Shown here piece after piece: positions 9,662-17,747 of a DNA stretch of 64,000 bases. Under the pieces are notes generated by a model that saw only the letters and a program-made list of their open reading frames with translations, did not search any database and was not told the DNA's origin. Made by a program: the position numbers and the translations under genes. The stretch covers positions 26,121 through 90,120 of the forward strand of contig CAVRNW010000024.1 in assembly GCA_963722665.1 (NCBI GenBank), in the 5' to 3' direction. Numbering within the stretch: the stretch's first letter is position 1; the number at the start of each line of letters is the position of its first letter. Source of the stretch: Site-B1 sp963722665 (GTDB lineage: Bacteria > Bacteroidota > Bacteroidia > Flavobacteriales > Flavobacteriaceae).

Positions 9662-10972
9662 CTAGCTGGCAGCTGCCATTTGCATTAAAATGGTACAACC
9701 TATTGCTGCAATTGTTCCTATTGCATATCCAAAAACTGCTAATAAAACTCCCACAGTTGCCAAAGAAGGATGAAATGCAGAAGCTACAATAGGTGCAGAG
9801 GCTGCGCCACCAACATTTGCCTGACTTCCAACTGCCAAAAAGAAATACGGTGCTTTTATAAGTTTTGCTACAAGAATTAGTAAACCCGCGTGAATTGACA
9901 TCCAAACAACACCAATCCCAATTAAACCAACATTATCAAAAATTAAAGCTAGATCCATTTTCATACCAATTGAAGCAACTAAAATGTAGATAAATACACT
10001 TCCATATTTACTGGCTCCGGCACCTTCGTAATTTTTTGCTTTTGTAAATGATAATAATATAGCCACAATAGTAGAAATACTGATCAACCAAAAGAATTTA
10101 GAACCCAAAAAAGTAAAGATGTTTCTTGTGGTCGGGTTTTCAATATTGGCAACAATATCATCAAATAAAGGTGCAATAAATCCAGAACATAAATGAGCGA
10201 AACTTACCGTTCCAAAAGCTATTGCAGCAATTATCATTAGATCAGTTAAAGATGGGTTTCTCTTTACTTGCTCTGAGAAAGCTATAACCTTTTCTTTTAA
10301 GTCTTCTATAGCTGTGGTGTCTGCCCCCAACCATTTATCGATCTTTTTTTGTTTACCAATTCCTAGAAGAATTATTGCCATCCAAATGTTAGCAACAACA
10401 ATATCAACAAACACCATGCCTCCATACAATTTCTGGTTATAGCCATAAATTTCTAACATTGCTGTTTGGTTGGCTCCTCCGCCAATCCAACTTCCTGCAA
10501 GGGTTGATAACCCTCTCCAAACCGCATCTGGACCAACACCGCCAACTGTTTCAGGAGAGAAGGATGAGATTATTAAAATAGCTATGGGGCCTCCAATTAC
10601 AATTCCAATTGTACCAGTAAAAAACATAATTAATGCTTTCCACCCTAAATTAAAAACGGCTTTCAAATCAATACTTAAGGTCATTAATACCAAAGCTGCC
10701 GGTAATAGATAACGACTCGAAACATAGTACAAGTTTGTACTATGTTTAATTATTTCGCCTTTATCATTTGTAGTTTCCCAATCCGGTGCAATTAGACCTA
10801 TTGTAGTGAATACGGCAGGGACCATATAGGCAACAAATAACCCGGGAACTATTTTATAGAATTTCGACCAGAATCCTGTTTTAATAGACTCTGTGTAAAA
10901 TATCAATCCCAGAGCCAGCATTAATAAACCAAAGACAATAGTGTCATCAGTAAAAAGAGGTGCGTTATTCAT
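9662..10972 (-). CDS. DUF819 family membrane protein
   Basis: About 436 residues with roughly eleven to twelve hydrophobic segments and glycine-rich motifs such as GGPIAILIISSF, GSWIGGGANQTAM and SQANVGGAASAPIVASAF, typical of DUF819 (YjcL-like) inner-membrane proteins. The repeated GGxA/N motifs resemble ion-coupled carboxylate or glutamate symporters, but the substrate is unknown. The frame reaches a start at 11002; I prefer ATG 10972 (MNNAPLFTDD) because the extension overlaps a promoter-like TACTTTGC and is not hydrophobic. Confidence 0.85.
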   Translation of the reverse strand: MNNAPLFTDDTIVFGLLMLALGLIFYTESIKTGFWSKFYKIVPGLFVAYMVPAVFTTIGLIAPDWETTNDKGEIIKHSTNLYYVSSRYLLPAALVLMTLSIDLKAVFNLGWKALIMFFTGTIGIVIGGPIAILIISSFSPETVGGVGPDAVWRGLSTLAGSWIGGGANQTAMLEIYGYNQKLYGGMVFVDIVVANIWMAIILLGIGKQKKIDKWLGADTTAIEDLKEKVIAFSEQVKRNPSLTDLMIIAAIAFGTVSFAHLCSGFIAPLFDDIVANIENPTTRNIFTFLGSKFFWLISISTIVAILLSFTKAKNYEGAGASKYGSVFIYILVASIGMKMDLALIFDNVGLIGIGVVWMSIHAGLLILVAKLIKAPYFFLAVGSQANVGGAASAPIVASAFHPSLATVGVLLAVFGYAIGTIAAIGCTILMQMAAAS

Positions 10973-11015
10973 ATAATTTTTTTGGAACACGCAAAGTACC
11001 AAAATTTATGGCATT

Positions 11016-11047
11016 AAAAAAGCGACTTGTCAGGAGCCGCTTTTTTT
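11016..11047 (-). terminator. Terminator of the SPFH operon
   Basis: Imperfect stem AAAAAAGCG/CGCTTTTTT with T run on the minus strand; it overlaps the last codons of the ribbon-helix-helix gene. Confidence 0.7.
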
Positions 11048-11215
11048 ATTAGAATCTTGTTTTTGTTTGGGTTCTCGTTTGGCTTGTTTAAGATATTGCA
11101 TAAGTATCCATTCTATCTGTCCATTGGTGCTTCTAAACTCATCAGCAGCCCATTTCTCGACAGCTTTGAGGATATCTTCATTTATTCGTAATGCAAAGGC
11201 TTTCTTTTTTGCCAT
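11030..11215 (-). CDS. Arc-like ribbon-helix-helix DNA-binding protein
   Basis: 61 residues. The segment KAFALRINEDILKAVEKWA followed by RSTNGQIEWILMQYL is the beta-strand/helix/helix layout of Arc/MetJ-type repressors, with a lysine-rich tail. Last of three co-directional genes (SPFH, DUF4177, this one). A role in autoregulating the operon is possible, but no toxin-like partner is seen, so I do not call it an antitoxin. Confidence 0.85.
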   Translation of the reverse strand: MAKKKAFALRINEDILKAVEKWAADEFRSTNGQIEWILMQYLKQAKREPKQKQDSNKKSGS

Positions 11216-11247
11216 AAATACTATATTAATACAATAATATGTATTGT

Positions 11248-11415
11248 TTATCTATATTTTTCCCGCTCAAATACTACGTTCATGACACCGTGCTGATTGG
11301 TGTTGACAGAATGAAGGTCCCAGCCTTCCTTAGCATGTATATTAAGGAATTCCTCTAATTTTTTTGCGGTATTCGTCCATCCCAGTTTCGGTTTTTCTAC
11401 TCTATATTCTTTCAT
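11248..11415 (-). CDS. DUF4177-like small protein (55 aa)
   Basis: A 55-codon gene starting at ATG 11415 (MKEYRVEKPKLGWTNTAKKL) and ending FEREKYR-stop at 11248. The pattern of a strand, a helix, GWDLHSVN and a final VVFERE strand is that of DUF4177 proteins. It starts 3 bp after the SPFH stop and ends 32 bp before the RHH start, so it is translated within the operon. Function unknown. Confidence 0.8.
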   Translation of the reverse strand: MKEYRVEKPKLGWTNTAKKLEEFLNIHAKEGWDLHSVNTNQHGVMNVVFEREKYR

Positions 11416-11418
11416 AGC

Positions 11419-12279
11419 TTATTGATTCAGAGTTCCTGTATTTAAAACAGGTGATGCATCTTTATCACCACACAGAATTACCATTAAGTTACTTACCATT
11501 GCTGCCTTACGTTCATCATCCAGATCCACAATATTTTTCTTTCCAAGTTCATTAAGTGCCATTTCTACCATACTTACAGCGCCTTCTACTATCTTGTGTC
11601 TGGCTGCAACTATTGCTGTAGCTTGCTGACGTTTGAGCATTGCATTGGCTATTTCCTGAGCATAGGCCAAATAACCAATTCTTGCTTCTAAAACTTCAAT
11701 GCCGGCAATTGATAAACGTTCATCAATTTCTTTTTCCAAGGCTTCACTTACTTCATTCACGCTCGACCTTAGTGTAATATCTTCAGTGTGGCCTTCATCA
11801 GCAAAATTATCATATGGGTACATACTGGCTAGCTTACGAACTGCTGCATCTGTTTGTACTCGAACAAAATTCTCATAATTATCTACATCGAAGGCTGCTT
11901 TATAAGTATTTTGAACCCTCCAAACCAGTATAGTGCTTATCATAATAGGGTTTCCTAACTTGTCATTTACTTTTAATCGTTCACTATCAAAATTACTGGC
12001 ACGTAACGAGATCTTCTTTTTAGTATAAAATGGATTTACCCAATAAAACCCATTTTTCTTTATTGTACCAACATACTTTCCGAATAGAAGTAGTACTCGT
12101 GATCCGTTTGGTTGAACCATTACAAATCCAAACATGGTTATAATTGCGGCGAGTATGGCAAAACCAAACCAGGGGTTTTGAAATGCAATAATTGCAGTGA
12201 TCCCGCCAAAAAATAGTATGAAAAATATTAGCAGCATTAAATATCCGCTGATAGGAACTATAAGTTTTTCTTGTTTCAT
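11419..12279 (-). CDS. SPFH (band 7/stomatin-like) domain membrane protein
   Basis: 286 residues. Two hydrophobic segments at about 10-55 anchor it; the SPFH domain follows (about 60-235) with LLLFGKYVGTIKKNGFYWVN, the RASNFDSERLKVNDKLGNP strand region and the helical LSIAGIEVLEARIGYLAYA. SPFH proteins form cage-like oligomers at membranes and organise partner proteases or lipid domains. First gene of the SPFH-DUF4177-RHH operon; no NfeD-like partner is adjacent. Confidence 0.92.
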   Translation of the reverse strand: MKQEKLIVPISGYLMLLIFFILFFGGITAIIAFQNPWFGFAILAAIITMFGFVMVQPNGSRVLLLFGKYVGTIKKNGFYWVNPFYTKKKISLRASNFDSERLKVNDKLGNPIMISTILVWRVQNTYKAAFDVDNYENFVRVQTDAAVRKLASMYPYDNFADEGHTEDITLRSSVNEVSEALEKEIDERLSIAGIEVLEARIGYLAYAQEIANAMLKRQQATAIVAARHKIVEGAVSMVEMALNELGKKNIVDLDDERKAAMVSNLMVILCGDKDASPVLNTGTLNQ

Positions 12280-12469
12280 GATATATAATTTAAAATGATG
12301 TTAAAATGATATCATAAAGATATAGTGCCTAAAATTAATTTCCTAATTTTTATCAAAAATTATTTTTGGCATGATGATTGAATATATATAATTGTAATTT
12401 ACTATGATGATTTGGTTAAGGAGTGATTACCTTGGACCAAGGAGTAGAAATTACGTTGGTTGGTTAGTT

Positions 12470-12498
12470 AAAAAGCATCTCTCTCGAGATGCTTTTTT
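12470..12498. terminator. Terminator hairpin
   Basis: AAAAAGCATCTC pairs with GAGATGCTTTTT, with T runs on both strands. On the minus strand it lies about 75 bp after the hydrolase gene ending at 12573. The rest of the 12280-12572 gap holds a small perfect hairpin (CCTTGG/CCAAGG near 12430) but no convincing gene. Confidence 0.75.
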
Positions 12499-12572
12499 TA
12501 TGCGGAGATATGATTCTATAAATTCATACTCTAGTTAAACAGATTTAATTGGTAGCTCTAATTAACAAGTTT

Positions 12573-13499
12573 TTATTTTTCAATAAAAGCTACAATGGCA
12601 GAAATTAACTCAGGTGAAATTTTTCTGTGAGGTTCGTTATACGATTTGGTATTTTCTAAAGTATCTCCCTCTATAGTTACCAATATATGATTCATTTTGT
12701 CTATGATAACCAGTTCCGCTTCGGGTTTAGCATTCTTTAAAAGATTTGCTTCAGTCTCCGAGACTTGAATATCCTTAGAACCATTAATTATTAATATGGG
12801 CATGTTCAGGTCCTTTATAATCTGTGCCGGATCATATTGCATCCAATTCATCAAAAACGGTTGAATGTCTAATCTAAAAACTGACGCCAAAGCAGGTGGA
12901 AAATCAGCTATGGTATTTCCTTCCTTCAAGCTATTAAAGATACGATTGGTATCCTCTGTAAACATGGGTGCAGTTTTGGTTATCTGTTCGGTTATAACAT
13001 TATCAATGGACTGACCTGCTCCTGCAAGTGAAACAAATCCATATGCATGATCCTTTGCAGCCAGCATGCCAACTAAACTTCCCTGACTATGGCCAATTAT
13101 ATAAATATTTTTGAATTCCTTTTTTGATCCAAAATACTCCACTACCGTTTTGGCATCTGTTACAAAATCATCAAACATAATGTTTTCATCTACCTTGCCT
13201 TCTCGTATCTGTTTAACTATGCGTTTGTCATATCTAAAGGTGGAAATTCCCTGATCTGATAATTTCTCTGCCAACTTCTTTAATGAATTGTTCATTAAGA
13301 AATTCTGGTTTCCATCTCTGTTTGTAGGCCCGGAACCCGCAATTAATATAGCTAAATCTGGTTTCTTAACATTATTTGGAACTAATAGAGTGCCATCAAC
13401 ATGTATGTTTATACTAAGTTCAGTTTCTGTAAATTTCAGATCCTGGGCAAAAGTCATAAACCCGATAAAAAGAAAAAGAAATAAAAGATTTGATTTCAT
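12573..13499 (-). CDS. Secreted alpha/beta hydrolase
   Basis: 308 residues. Signal peptide at 1-18 (ending FAQ) implies export. The alpha/beta-hydrolase fold shows the oxyanion region ILIAGSGPTNRDGN, the nucleophile elbow GHSQGS, the acid region ILIINGSKDIQV and the catalytic histidine in MNHIL. The GSGPTNRDGN motif is typical of a serine-esterase/peptidase-like group of secreted hydrolases. Substrate unknown. Confidence 0.88.
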   Translation of the reverse strand: MKSNLLFLFLFIGFMTFAQDLKFTETELSINIHVDGTLLVPNNVKKPDLAILIAGSGPTNRDGNQNFLMNNSLKKLAEKLSDQGISTFRYDKRIVKQIREGKVDENIMFDDFVTDAKTVVEYFGSKKEFKNIYIIGHSQGSLVGMLAAKDHAYGFVSLAGAGQSIDNVITEQITKTAPMFTEDTNRIFNSLKEGNTIADFPPALASVFRLDIQPFLMNWMQYDPAQIIKDLNMPILIINGSKDIQVSETEANLLKNAKPEAELVIIDKMNHILVTIEGDTLENTKSYNEPHRKISPELISAIVAFIEK

Positions 13500-13866
13500 A
13501 GTTTAATTTTTGTAGAAAAGTAAACAAAATAAGTGCCAATTTTTGATAAAGTTAATGCAAATTTCAAAGAAATTATTCTATTTTTTGATAGATATTGGAT
13601 AAGAAATACTGTTAAAGAAATGTGCATTTCATCGATAAAACAGAATATTTGGTCAAATTATGTTAAAAAAAAGTGTATTACATCGATTTTATCATGTTCT
13701 TTAACGAGGATTTGAAAATTATGTTTTATGTTTGACATGTACTAAAAGATATAGTTTTTAGTTCAATGGATTAATTAATTAATATTTGCCAATGTCTGTT
13801 GAAATTTAGACCCTAAATCTCACCAACAAAAGCATAGCAAATAGAAATAACTGAGGTTGAGGGACC
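13500..13866. other. Intergenic region, possible small RNA at the right end
   Basis: About 365 bp without a credible gene; the only long open frame on the plus strand looks random. The left part should hold the promoter of the minus-strand hydrolase. At the right end lies a perfect ATTTAG/CTAAAT hairpin (near 13805-13819) and then a strong plus-oriented terminator, although no plus-strand gene precedes it. Confidence 0.5.
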
Positions 13867-13880
13867 TCAGTTTTTTTTTG
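13849..13880 (+). terminator. Plus-oriented terminator without an upstream gene
   Basis: AACTGAGGT pairs with ACCTCAGTT, followed by nine T on the plus strand. On the minus strand the stem overlaps the end of the AlkB-like gene and no T run follows, so it points to a plus-strand transcript. Confidence 0.75.
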
Positions 13881-14469
13881 TTATAACCCGAAAAGTCAGA
13901 TTAATTCTTTTTCCAATTGATTTCTTTGTCTTTGGTATTTGATGCAACCAGTTATGTTGTGTTTCCTTTTTCATGATCAGCAGACTTCCATGTTGTAAAA
14001 TCAGATCCTTTTTTAATTCTTTATTTTTTCTATGCTTAAGTTTAAATAGTCGCTCTGCACCAAAGCTTACGGAAGCAATTATTGGGTTAAGGCCTAATTC
14101 TTTCTCGTCATCTGCATGCCAGCCATTGCTATCTTGACCATCTCTGTATAAATTTAGGAGACAGCTTGTAAACTGTACATTAATAATAGATTCAATTTTT
14201 GCTTTAATTGTCAAAAGCTCCCTTGTAAAACTATAAGGATTCATGGTTATGTTAGAATAGGTGTAAGGCTCTTCATTGTTAGCGAATAAGGCTGTAAGCC
14301 TGGGCTGCTTATAAGTTTTTCCGAAAATAGTGATATCATCCTGTTGCCAAGTAACATTTTTTAACAAGGATTGAAAATACCGGTCAGATTCCTTAAGATT
14401 AAAAAATTCCGGATAATAAGTAATATCGGAATCCGGTAAATTAAGCTCAATCTTTTCATTAAATATCAT
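13867..14469 (-). CDS. AlkB-like 2-oxoglutarate/Fe(II)-dependent dioxygenase
   Basis: 200 residues. The iron ligands are visible as WHADDE (HxD) and the later HNWLH histidine; the 2-oxoglutarate arginines sit in RINLTFR. The upstream LNLYRDGQDSNGWHAD is characteristic of AlkB homologues that repair alkylated DNA bases oxidatively. Length matches the ALKBH2/3-like bacterial group. It starts 4 bp after the DoxX-like gene and is probably in one operon with it and the MOSC gene. Confidence 0.92.
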   Translation of the reverse strand: MIFNEKIELNLPDSDITYYPEFFNLKESDRYFQSLLKNVTWQQDDITIFGKTYKQPRLTALFANNEEPYTYSNITMNPYSFTRELLTIKAKIESIINVQFTSCLLNLYRDGQDSNGWHADDEKELGLNPIIASVSFGAERLFKLKHRKNKELKKDLILQHGSLLIMKKETQHNWLHQIPKTKKSIGKRINLTFRVITKKN

Positions 14470-14473
14470 ATCC

Positions 14474-14833
14474 TTAAAATTGAAGATACCAATAAGCCCA
14501 ATACATTAAAAAGAATTGCAACGGAATTCGAAGAATTAAAATCCATTTCGGAATTCCTGCTGATGCTTTTTCTCCGGATAGCATGTAGAAATGTACTAGT
14601 AAAAAAACAATTAACATGGCAATTATTCCATAAATTGACAAATTTTTAAGTCTGGGAAAACATAAAGAAATACCTAACACAATCTCCGCTATACCACTTA
14701 AATAGACTAAGGATCTATGATTTGGAAGATATTTTGGCATAATTCGCTCATACATTTTTGGTTTAATAAAATGAAAGGAGCCTGCAACCATATACATGAA
14801 AGCCATAAGATATAAATGCCAGGGAAAGTTCAT
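14474..14833 (-). CDS. DoxX-like small membrane protein
   Basis: 119 residues with four hydrophobic segments and the DoxX-family features AGSFHFIKP (helix 1) and GIAEIVLGISL (helix 2). Members are uncharacterised inner-membrane proteins, some linked to thiol or quinone redox chemistry. It overlaps the MOSC gene by 4 bp (ATGA) and ends 4 bp before the AlkB-like start. Confidence 0.85.
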   Translation of the reverse strand: MNFPWHLYLMAFMYMVAGSFHFIKPKMYERIMPKYLPNHRSLVYLSGIAEIVLGISLCFPRLKNLSIYGIIAMLIVFLLVHFYMLSGEKASAGIPKWILILRIPLQFFLMYWAYWYLQF

Positions 14834-15465
14834 ATTAAAAATGCTTTTAATTTATCTCGTTTACGTTGAGGAAGAGCTTCATTTATAACAGCCAATTCCA
14901 CCAATTTCTGATCTTTAGATTTCGCATATAATAAGTTAAAGAACTGATAAGTACTCAAACTGTTTTTAGCTTTTTGCTCCAAAAAGAATTTATCGCCTTT
15001 ACTAACATAACCTTCTTTAATAACACGAACATAAGTTCCAGGATAACCATGTTCAATAAATTGGTTCAGAACTTCCTGAGTGCCAAATTTAATTCCGAAT
15101 TTAAAACATGGTTCTCTTGGTTGTGTGATTTGCACTATAGCTTCTCCAACTTTATAAATATCGCCAATGTGTATTTGGGTTTCATCTAAACCTGAAACAG
15201 TTAAGTTTTCACCTAACATACCATAGTCCCAATCAAGTTTTGGATACAACTTTTTCCAGAAATTATATTGGTCTGCCGAAAACAAATAACAGGCCTTAAA
15301 TTCACCACCATGAACTTTTCTGTCGGAGACTGTATCACCATTAACATCTTGTTTGCCTAAAAAGATAGGCTGGTGAACAGGTGTTTTATAAATACCTGTT
15401 TGTACAGATTTGCCTCTCCAAATAATAGTGGTTGGTTTGGCTATGTTTGTTGAAATAACTTGCAT
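14830..15465 (-). CDS. MOSC domain protein (YiiM-like)
   Basis: 211 residues. The MOSC domain (about 25-165) shows KQDVNGDTVSDRKVHGGEF, the conserved WDYGMLGENLTVSG and the cysteine-containing QPREPCFKF; a C-terminal three-helix extension follows, as in YiiM. MOSC proteins bind molybdenum cofactor and transfer sulfur or reduce N-hydroxylated compounds. First gene of the MOSC-DoxX-AlkB run. Confidence 0.92.
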   Translation of the reverse strand: MQVISTNIAKPTTIIWRGKSVQTGIYKTPVHQPIFLGKQDVNGDTVSDRKVHGGEFKACYLFSADQYNFWKKLYPKLDWDYGMLGENLTVSGLDETQIHIGDIYKVGEAIVQITQPREPCFKFGIKFGTQEVLNQFIEHGYPGTYVRVIKEGYVSKGDKFFLEQKAKNSLSTYQFFNLLYAKSKDQKLVELAVINEALPQRKRDKLKAFLI

Positions 15466-15562
15466 GATTTAAAATTACGAAATAAAAGATATTATATTCA
15501 TTCTAATATCCCAATCTGATCCTAAAGCAAGAAAAGTTACATATATAGGAGATTGAATAGGC

Positions 15563-15570
15563 TATCTTTA
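15563..15570 (+). promoter_or_regulatory. -7 box immediately before the DMT transporter start
   Basis: TATCTTTA, a variant of TAnnTTTG, ends 4 nt before ATG 15575, predicting a transcript with little or no leader. Confidence 0.45.
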
Positions 15571-15574
15571 TAGT

Positions 15575-16483
15575 ATGAAAAATCAAGAGGTAAAAGGCTA
15601 TTTGTTAGCTTTAGTTTCAGTAATAGCTTTATCCAATGTTTACATCTTTAGTAAAATAGCATTGAAGGAAGTTAGCTTGCCGCAGTTTGGCGTCTATTGG
15701 TTTGGATTTGGCCTTATATGGATTATGATTTACTCCTGGCATCAAAAATCATTTTATAAATTTAAAGAATTATCAGTTCGATGTTATTTGGTATTATTAT
15801 TTTTAGGTTTGATAGAAGTTGTAGGCACCTACTTTTTCTTTAAAGCAATACATACCATTACTAATCCTGCTATTGTATCATTTATCGGAAATATTGCACC
15901 TGCTTTTATTATTATTCTAAGTTTTGTAATTCTTAAAGAACGATTTAATAAATTGGAATTTTGGGGAATACTTTTAGCATTATCTGGTGCTTTTGTTATA
16001 AGTTTCAAGGGCAATAGTAATATTCAAGATATGTTTATTGATGGTGCACAATATGTGTTATATTCAAGTATTTTAGGTGCCATAAATGCTGTGATAATAA
16101 AAATGAAAATAAAAAAGATTCATCCCAATATTTTAACTATTAACAGGAGTTTATTTTTACTTGTATTTTCAATTATTGCATTGTATGTCATGCGTCAAGA
16201 TTTAATAATAACATTTGGAGCCCTTAAAAATATTTTTATTGGTTCCCTGTTAGGACCATTCCTTACTGTAATAACAGGTTATTTAGCATTACAATTTATT
16301 CCACTATCACGTAAAGCTATTATTGCAAGTACCAGAGGCTTATTTGTTTTACTAGGTGCATATATTTATTTTGGAGAATTCCCGAAACCTATAGCTTTAA
16401 TCGGAGGATTCATTACTATTTTTGGGGTGCTATTGATAGCTTTGGGGAAAATAAATAATCATAAAAAAGAGCCGGTCATTTAA
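15575..16483 (+). CDS. EamA/DMT family transporter
   Basis: 302 residues with ten hydrophobic segments in two EamA halves (about 8-140 and 155-295). Typical signatures are the helix-4/5 region AIVSFIGNIAPAFIIILSF with the following ERF, and the second-half STRGLFVLLGAYIYFGE. Exports or imports small metabolites; substrate unknown. Divergent from the MOSC operon across about 110 bp. Confidence 0.9.
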   Translation: MKNQEVKGYLLALVSVIALSNVYIFSKIALKEVSLPQFGVYWFGFGLIWIMIYSWHQKSFYKFKELSVRCYLVLLFLGLIEVVGTYFFFKAIHTITNPAIVSFIGNIAPAFIIILSFVILKERFNKLEFWGILLALSGAFVISFKGNSNIQDMFIDGAQYVLYSSILGAINAVIIKMKIKKIHPNILTINRSLFLLVFSIIALYVMRQDLIITFGALKNIFIGSLLGPFLTVITGYLALQFIPLSRKAIIASTRGLFVLLGAYIYFGEFPKPIALIGGFITIFGVLLIALGKINNHKKEPVI

Positions 16484-16591
16484 CTTATATCAATTTAATT
16501 TTACATCAATTGTATATGGAGTTAGTTGTTTTATCTAACTAAAAAAAATAATTGTCTTCTATTTTTCGTTTGATGACTAATGTCACACACT

Positions 16592-16631
16592 AAAAAACCA
16601 CATCTCCCGAAGTTTCTGGATGGAGGTGGTA
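16592..16631 (-). terminator. Terminator of the PadR operon
   Basis: Read on the minus strand, ACCACCTCC pairs with a GGAGATGTGGT arm (two-base bulge) and runs into TTTTTT. It lies about 25 bp after the 58-codon gene. Confidence 0.6.
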
Positions 16632-16656
16632 TTAATACCTAGTTTAAGTTTTTCTC

Positions 16657-16833
16657 TTATTTAGTGCTTTTATATTTATAATAAAAAAAGGTTGGTAAAA
16701 ACACAAAATTTAATATTACAAAACCTGCTAATAATATCATGCCTGAATAAGGCCAATGCATAATTTTAAAAATGGAGCCTGTACTCATTAAAAAAGAGGC
16801 AATAAATCCTGATAAATAAACTGTTTTTCTCAT
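16657..16833 (-). CDS. Small membrane protein, duplicate of the neighbour's C-terminal module (58 aa)
   Basis: A 58-codon gene, ATG at 16833 (MRKTVYLSGFIASFLMSTG) to TAA at 16657. It has two hydrophobic segments around FKIMHWPYSG and is closely similar over about 50 residues to the C-terminal half of the preceding 147-residue protein (FKVMHWPYAG). It starts 13 bp after that gene. The K-MHWP hairpin recalls the N-terminal membrane hairpin of GldL. Probably the last gene of the PadR operon. Confidence 0.75.
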   Translation of the reverse strand: MRKTVYLSGFIASFLMSTGSIFKIMHWPYSGMILLAGFVILNFVFLPTFFYYKYKSTK

Positions 16834-16846
16834 TTTTTGATTGAAA

Positions 16847-17290
16847 TTAAATTATTAAATATGATGAATGTTGTTGATTGGATGTGGTATATCGGTCGTA
16901 AAAGAAAATTGGTAAAAGCACAAAATTAAGTAGGACAAAAGCTGTTAACAATATCATACCCGCATAAGGCCAATGCATCACTTTAAACATAATGCCTGTG
17001 CTCATTAAAAACGAAACAATAAATCCTGAAATATATAAAGCTCGCTTTAAGCTTAGACTGCGTTTGTAATCCAATAAAAAATCGGTGTCCTTTTGAATTT
17101 TCTCAATTGCTTTTTCGCCACCAAACTTTTTAATGGTGCTTTGGTAAGCCTCTTCAAAGTTATTGCCTTCTCTAGATTCAATATCTGAACAGATATGATC
17201 TAAAATATCGTCTTTAAGCTCGTTAGATTTAATTCCTAAACCATCTAAATCGCAAGAAATAATGTCTATTTGAGTGTCTGTTAAAATCAT
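16847..17290 (-). CDS. HAAS-like signalling domain fused to GldL-like membrane hairpin
   Basis: 147 residues. The N-terminal half (about 1-75) looks like the HAAS/DUF1700 helical domain found beside PadR regulators (ELKDDILDHICSDIESREG, then EEAYQSTIKKFGGEKAIEK). The C-terminal half has two membrane segments separated by FKVMHWPYAG, similar to GldL-type hairpins. It overlaps padR by 4 bp (ATGA). I infer a membrane partner whose level or state is set by PadR; no ligand is known. Confidence 0.8.
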   Translation of the reverse strand: MILTDTQIDIISCDLDGLGIKSNELKDDILDHICSDIESREGNNFEEAYQSTIKKFGGEKAIEKIQKDTDFLLDYKRSLSLKRALYISGFIVSFLMSTGIMFKVMHWPYAGMILLTAFVLLNFVLLPIFFYDRYTTSNQQHSSYLII

Positions 17291-17625
17291 TTCGCTAATT
17301 TTTTAGGATTGAATATTAACGACAAGGTTTCAATAAAATCGTAGACTTCATTGGTTTTGTCTGCTACAACCTTTTTACCTGGAGAGGTTACTTTGTAGTA
17401 TTTCCTGACTCGCTTGCCAATAAAAACTTTTTCGGTTTCCAAAACACCTTCCTTTTCCAATTTATGCAGGATTGGGTAGAGTGCGCCTTCAGAAATATCG
17501 ATCTTATCTTTTGTTATGTCCTTTACCTTTTGGGTAATTTCATAACCATACATGCTATCATGCTCCGACAGGAGTTTTAAAATGATAGGTTGTAAGGTGC
17601 CTTTGGTTAATTCTTTACTATACAT
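17287..17625 (-). CDS. PadR family transcriptional regulator
   Basis: 112 residues. A winged helix with the PadR hallmarks PIILKLLSEHDSMYGYEITQ and ISEGALYPILHKLEKEGVLE, then the basic wing VRKYYKVT. The frame reaches a start at 17640, but that sits in the promoter box; ATG 17625 (MYSKELTKGTL) matches family starts. It is followed with overlap by the HAAS-like gene, the standard partner. A perfect inverted repeat just upstream is the likely autoregulatory operator. Confidence 0.93.
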   Translation of the reverse strand: MYSKELTKGTLQPIILKLLSEHDSMYGYEITQKVKDITKDKIDISEGALYPILHKLEKEGVLETEKVFIGKRVRKYYKVTSPGKKVVADKTNEVYDFIETLSLIFNPKKLAK

Positions 17626-17628
17626 AGG

Positions 17629-17637
17629 GTAAATATA
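17629..17637 (-). promoter_or_regulatory. padR -7 box
   Basis: On the minus strand TATATTTAC fits TAnnTTTG closely and ends 3 nt before ATG 17625, predicting a leaderless transcript. Confidence 0.55.
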
Positions 17638-17648
17638 CATTTTATTTT

Positions 17649-17671
17649 AATACATTTTAATAAAATGTATT
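17649..17671. promoter_or_regulatory. Probable PadR operator, perfect 11-bp inverted repeat
   Basis: AATACATTTTA-A-TAAAATGTATT is a perfect palindrome with a 1-bp spacer. Its ATACAT/ATGTAT ends resemble known PadR boxes, and a third half site (ATACATTTTA, about 17635-17644) overlaps the -7 box, so bound PadR would block the promoter. Confidence 0.7.
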
Positions 17672-17747
17672 ATTTTTTGAGATAAAGTAAATATGGATTA
17701 TAATGAATAAACGAATATTTTATTACATTAGTACCATTAGATCGCAC

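Noticed and set aside
11030..11215. RHH protein as an antitoxin
   Set aside because: The neighbours are an SPFH protein and a DUF4177 protein, not a RelE/PIN/Fic-type toxin.
12404..12538. 44-codon plus-strand open frame beginning MMIWLRSDYLGPRS
   Set aside because: It reads straight through the strong hairpin at 12470-12498, has no recognisable similarity and no convincing promoter.
13533..13715. 60-codon plus-strand open frame in the intergenic region
   Set aside because: AT-rich random composition, no family resemblance, no start context.
16516..16545. AGTTAG/CTAACT hairpin after the DMT gene as its terminator
   Set aside because: Only six base pairs, and it is followed on the plus strand by an A run instead of a T run.
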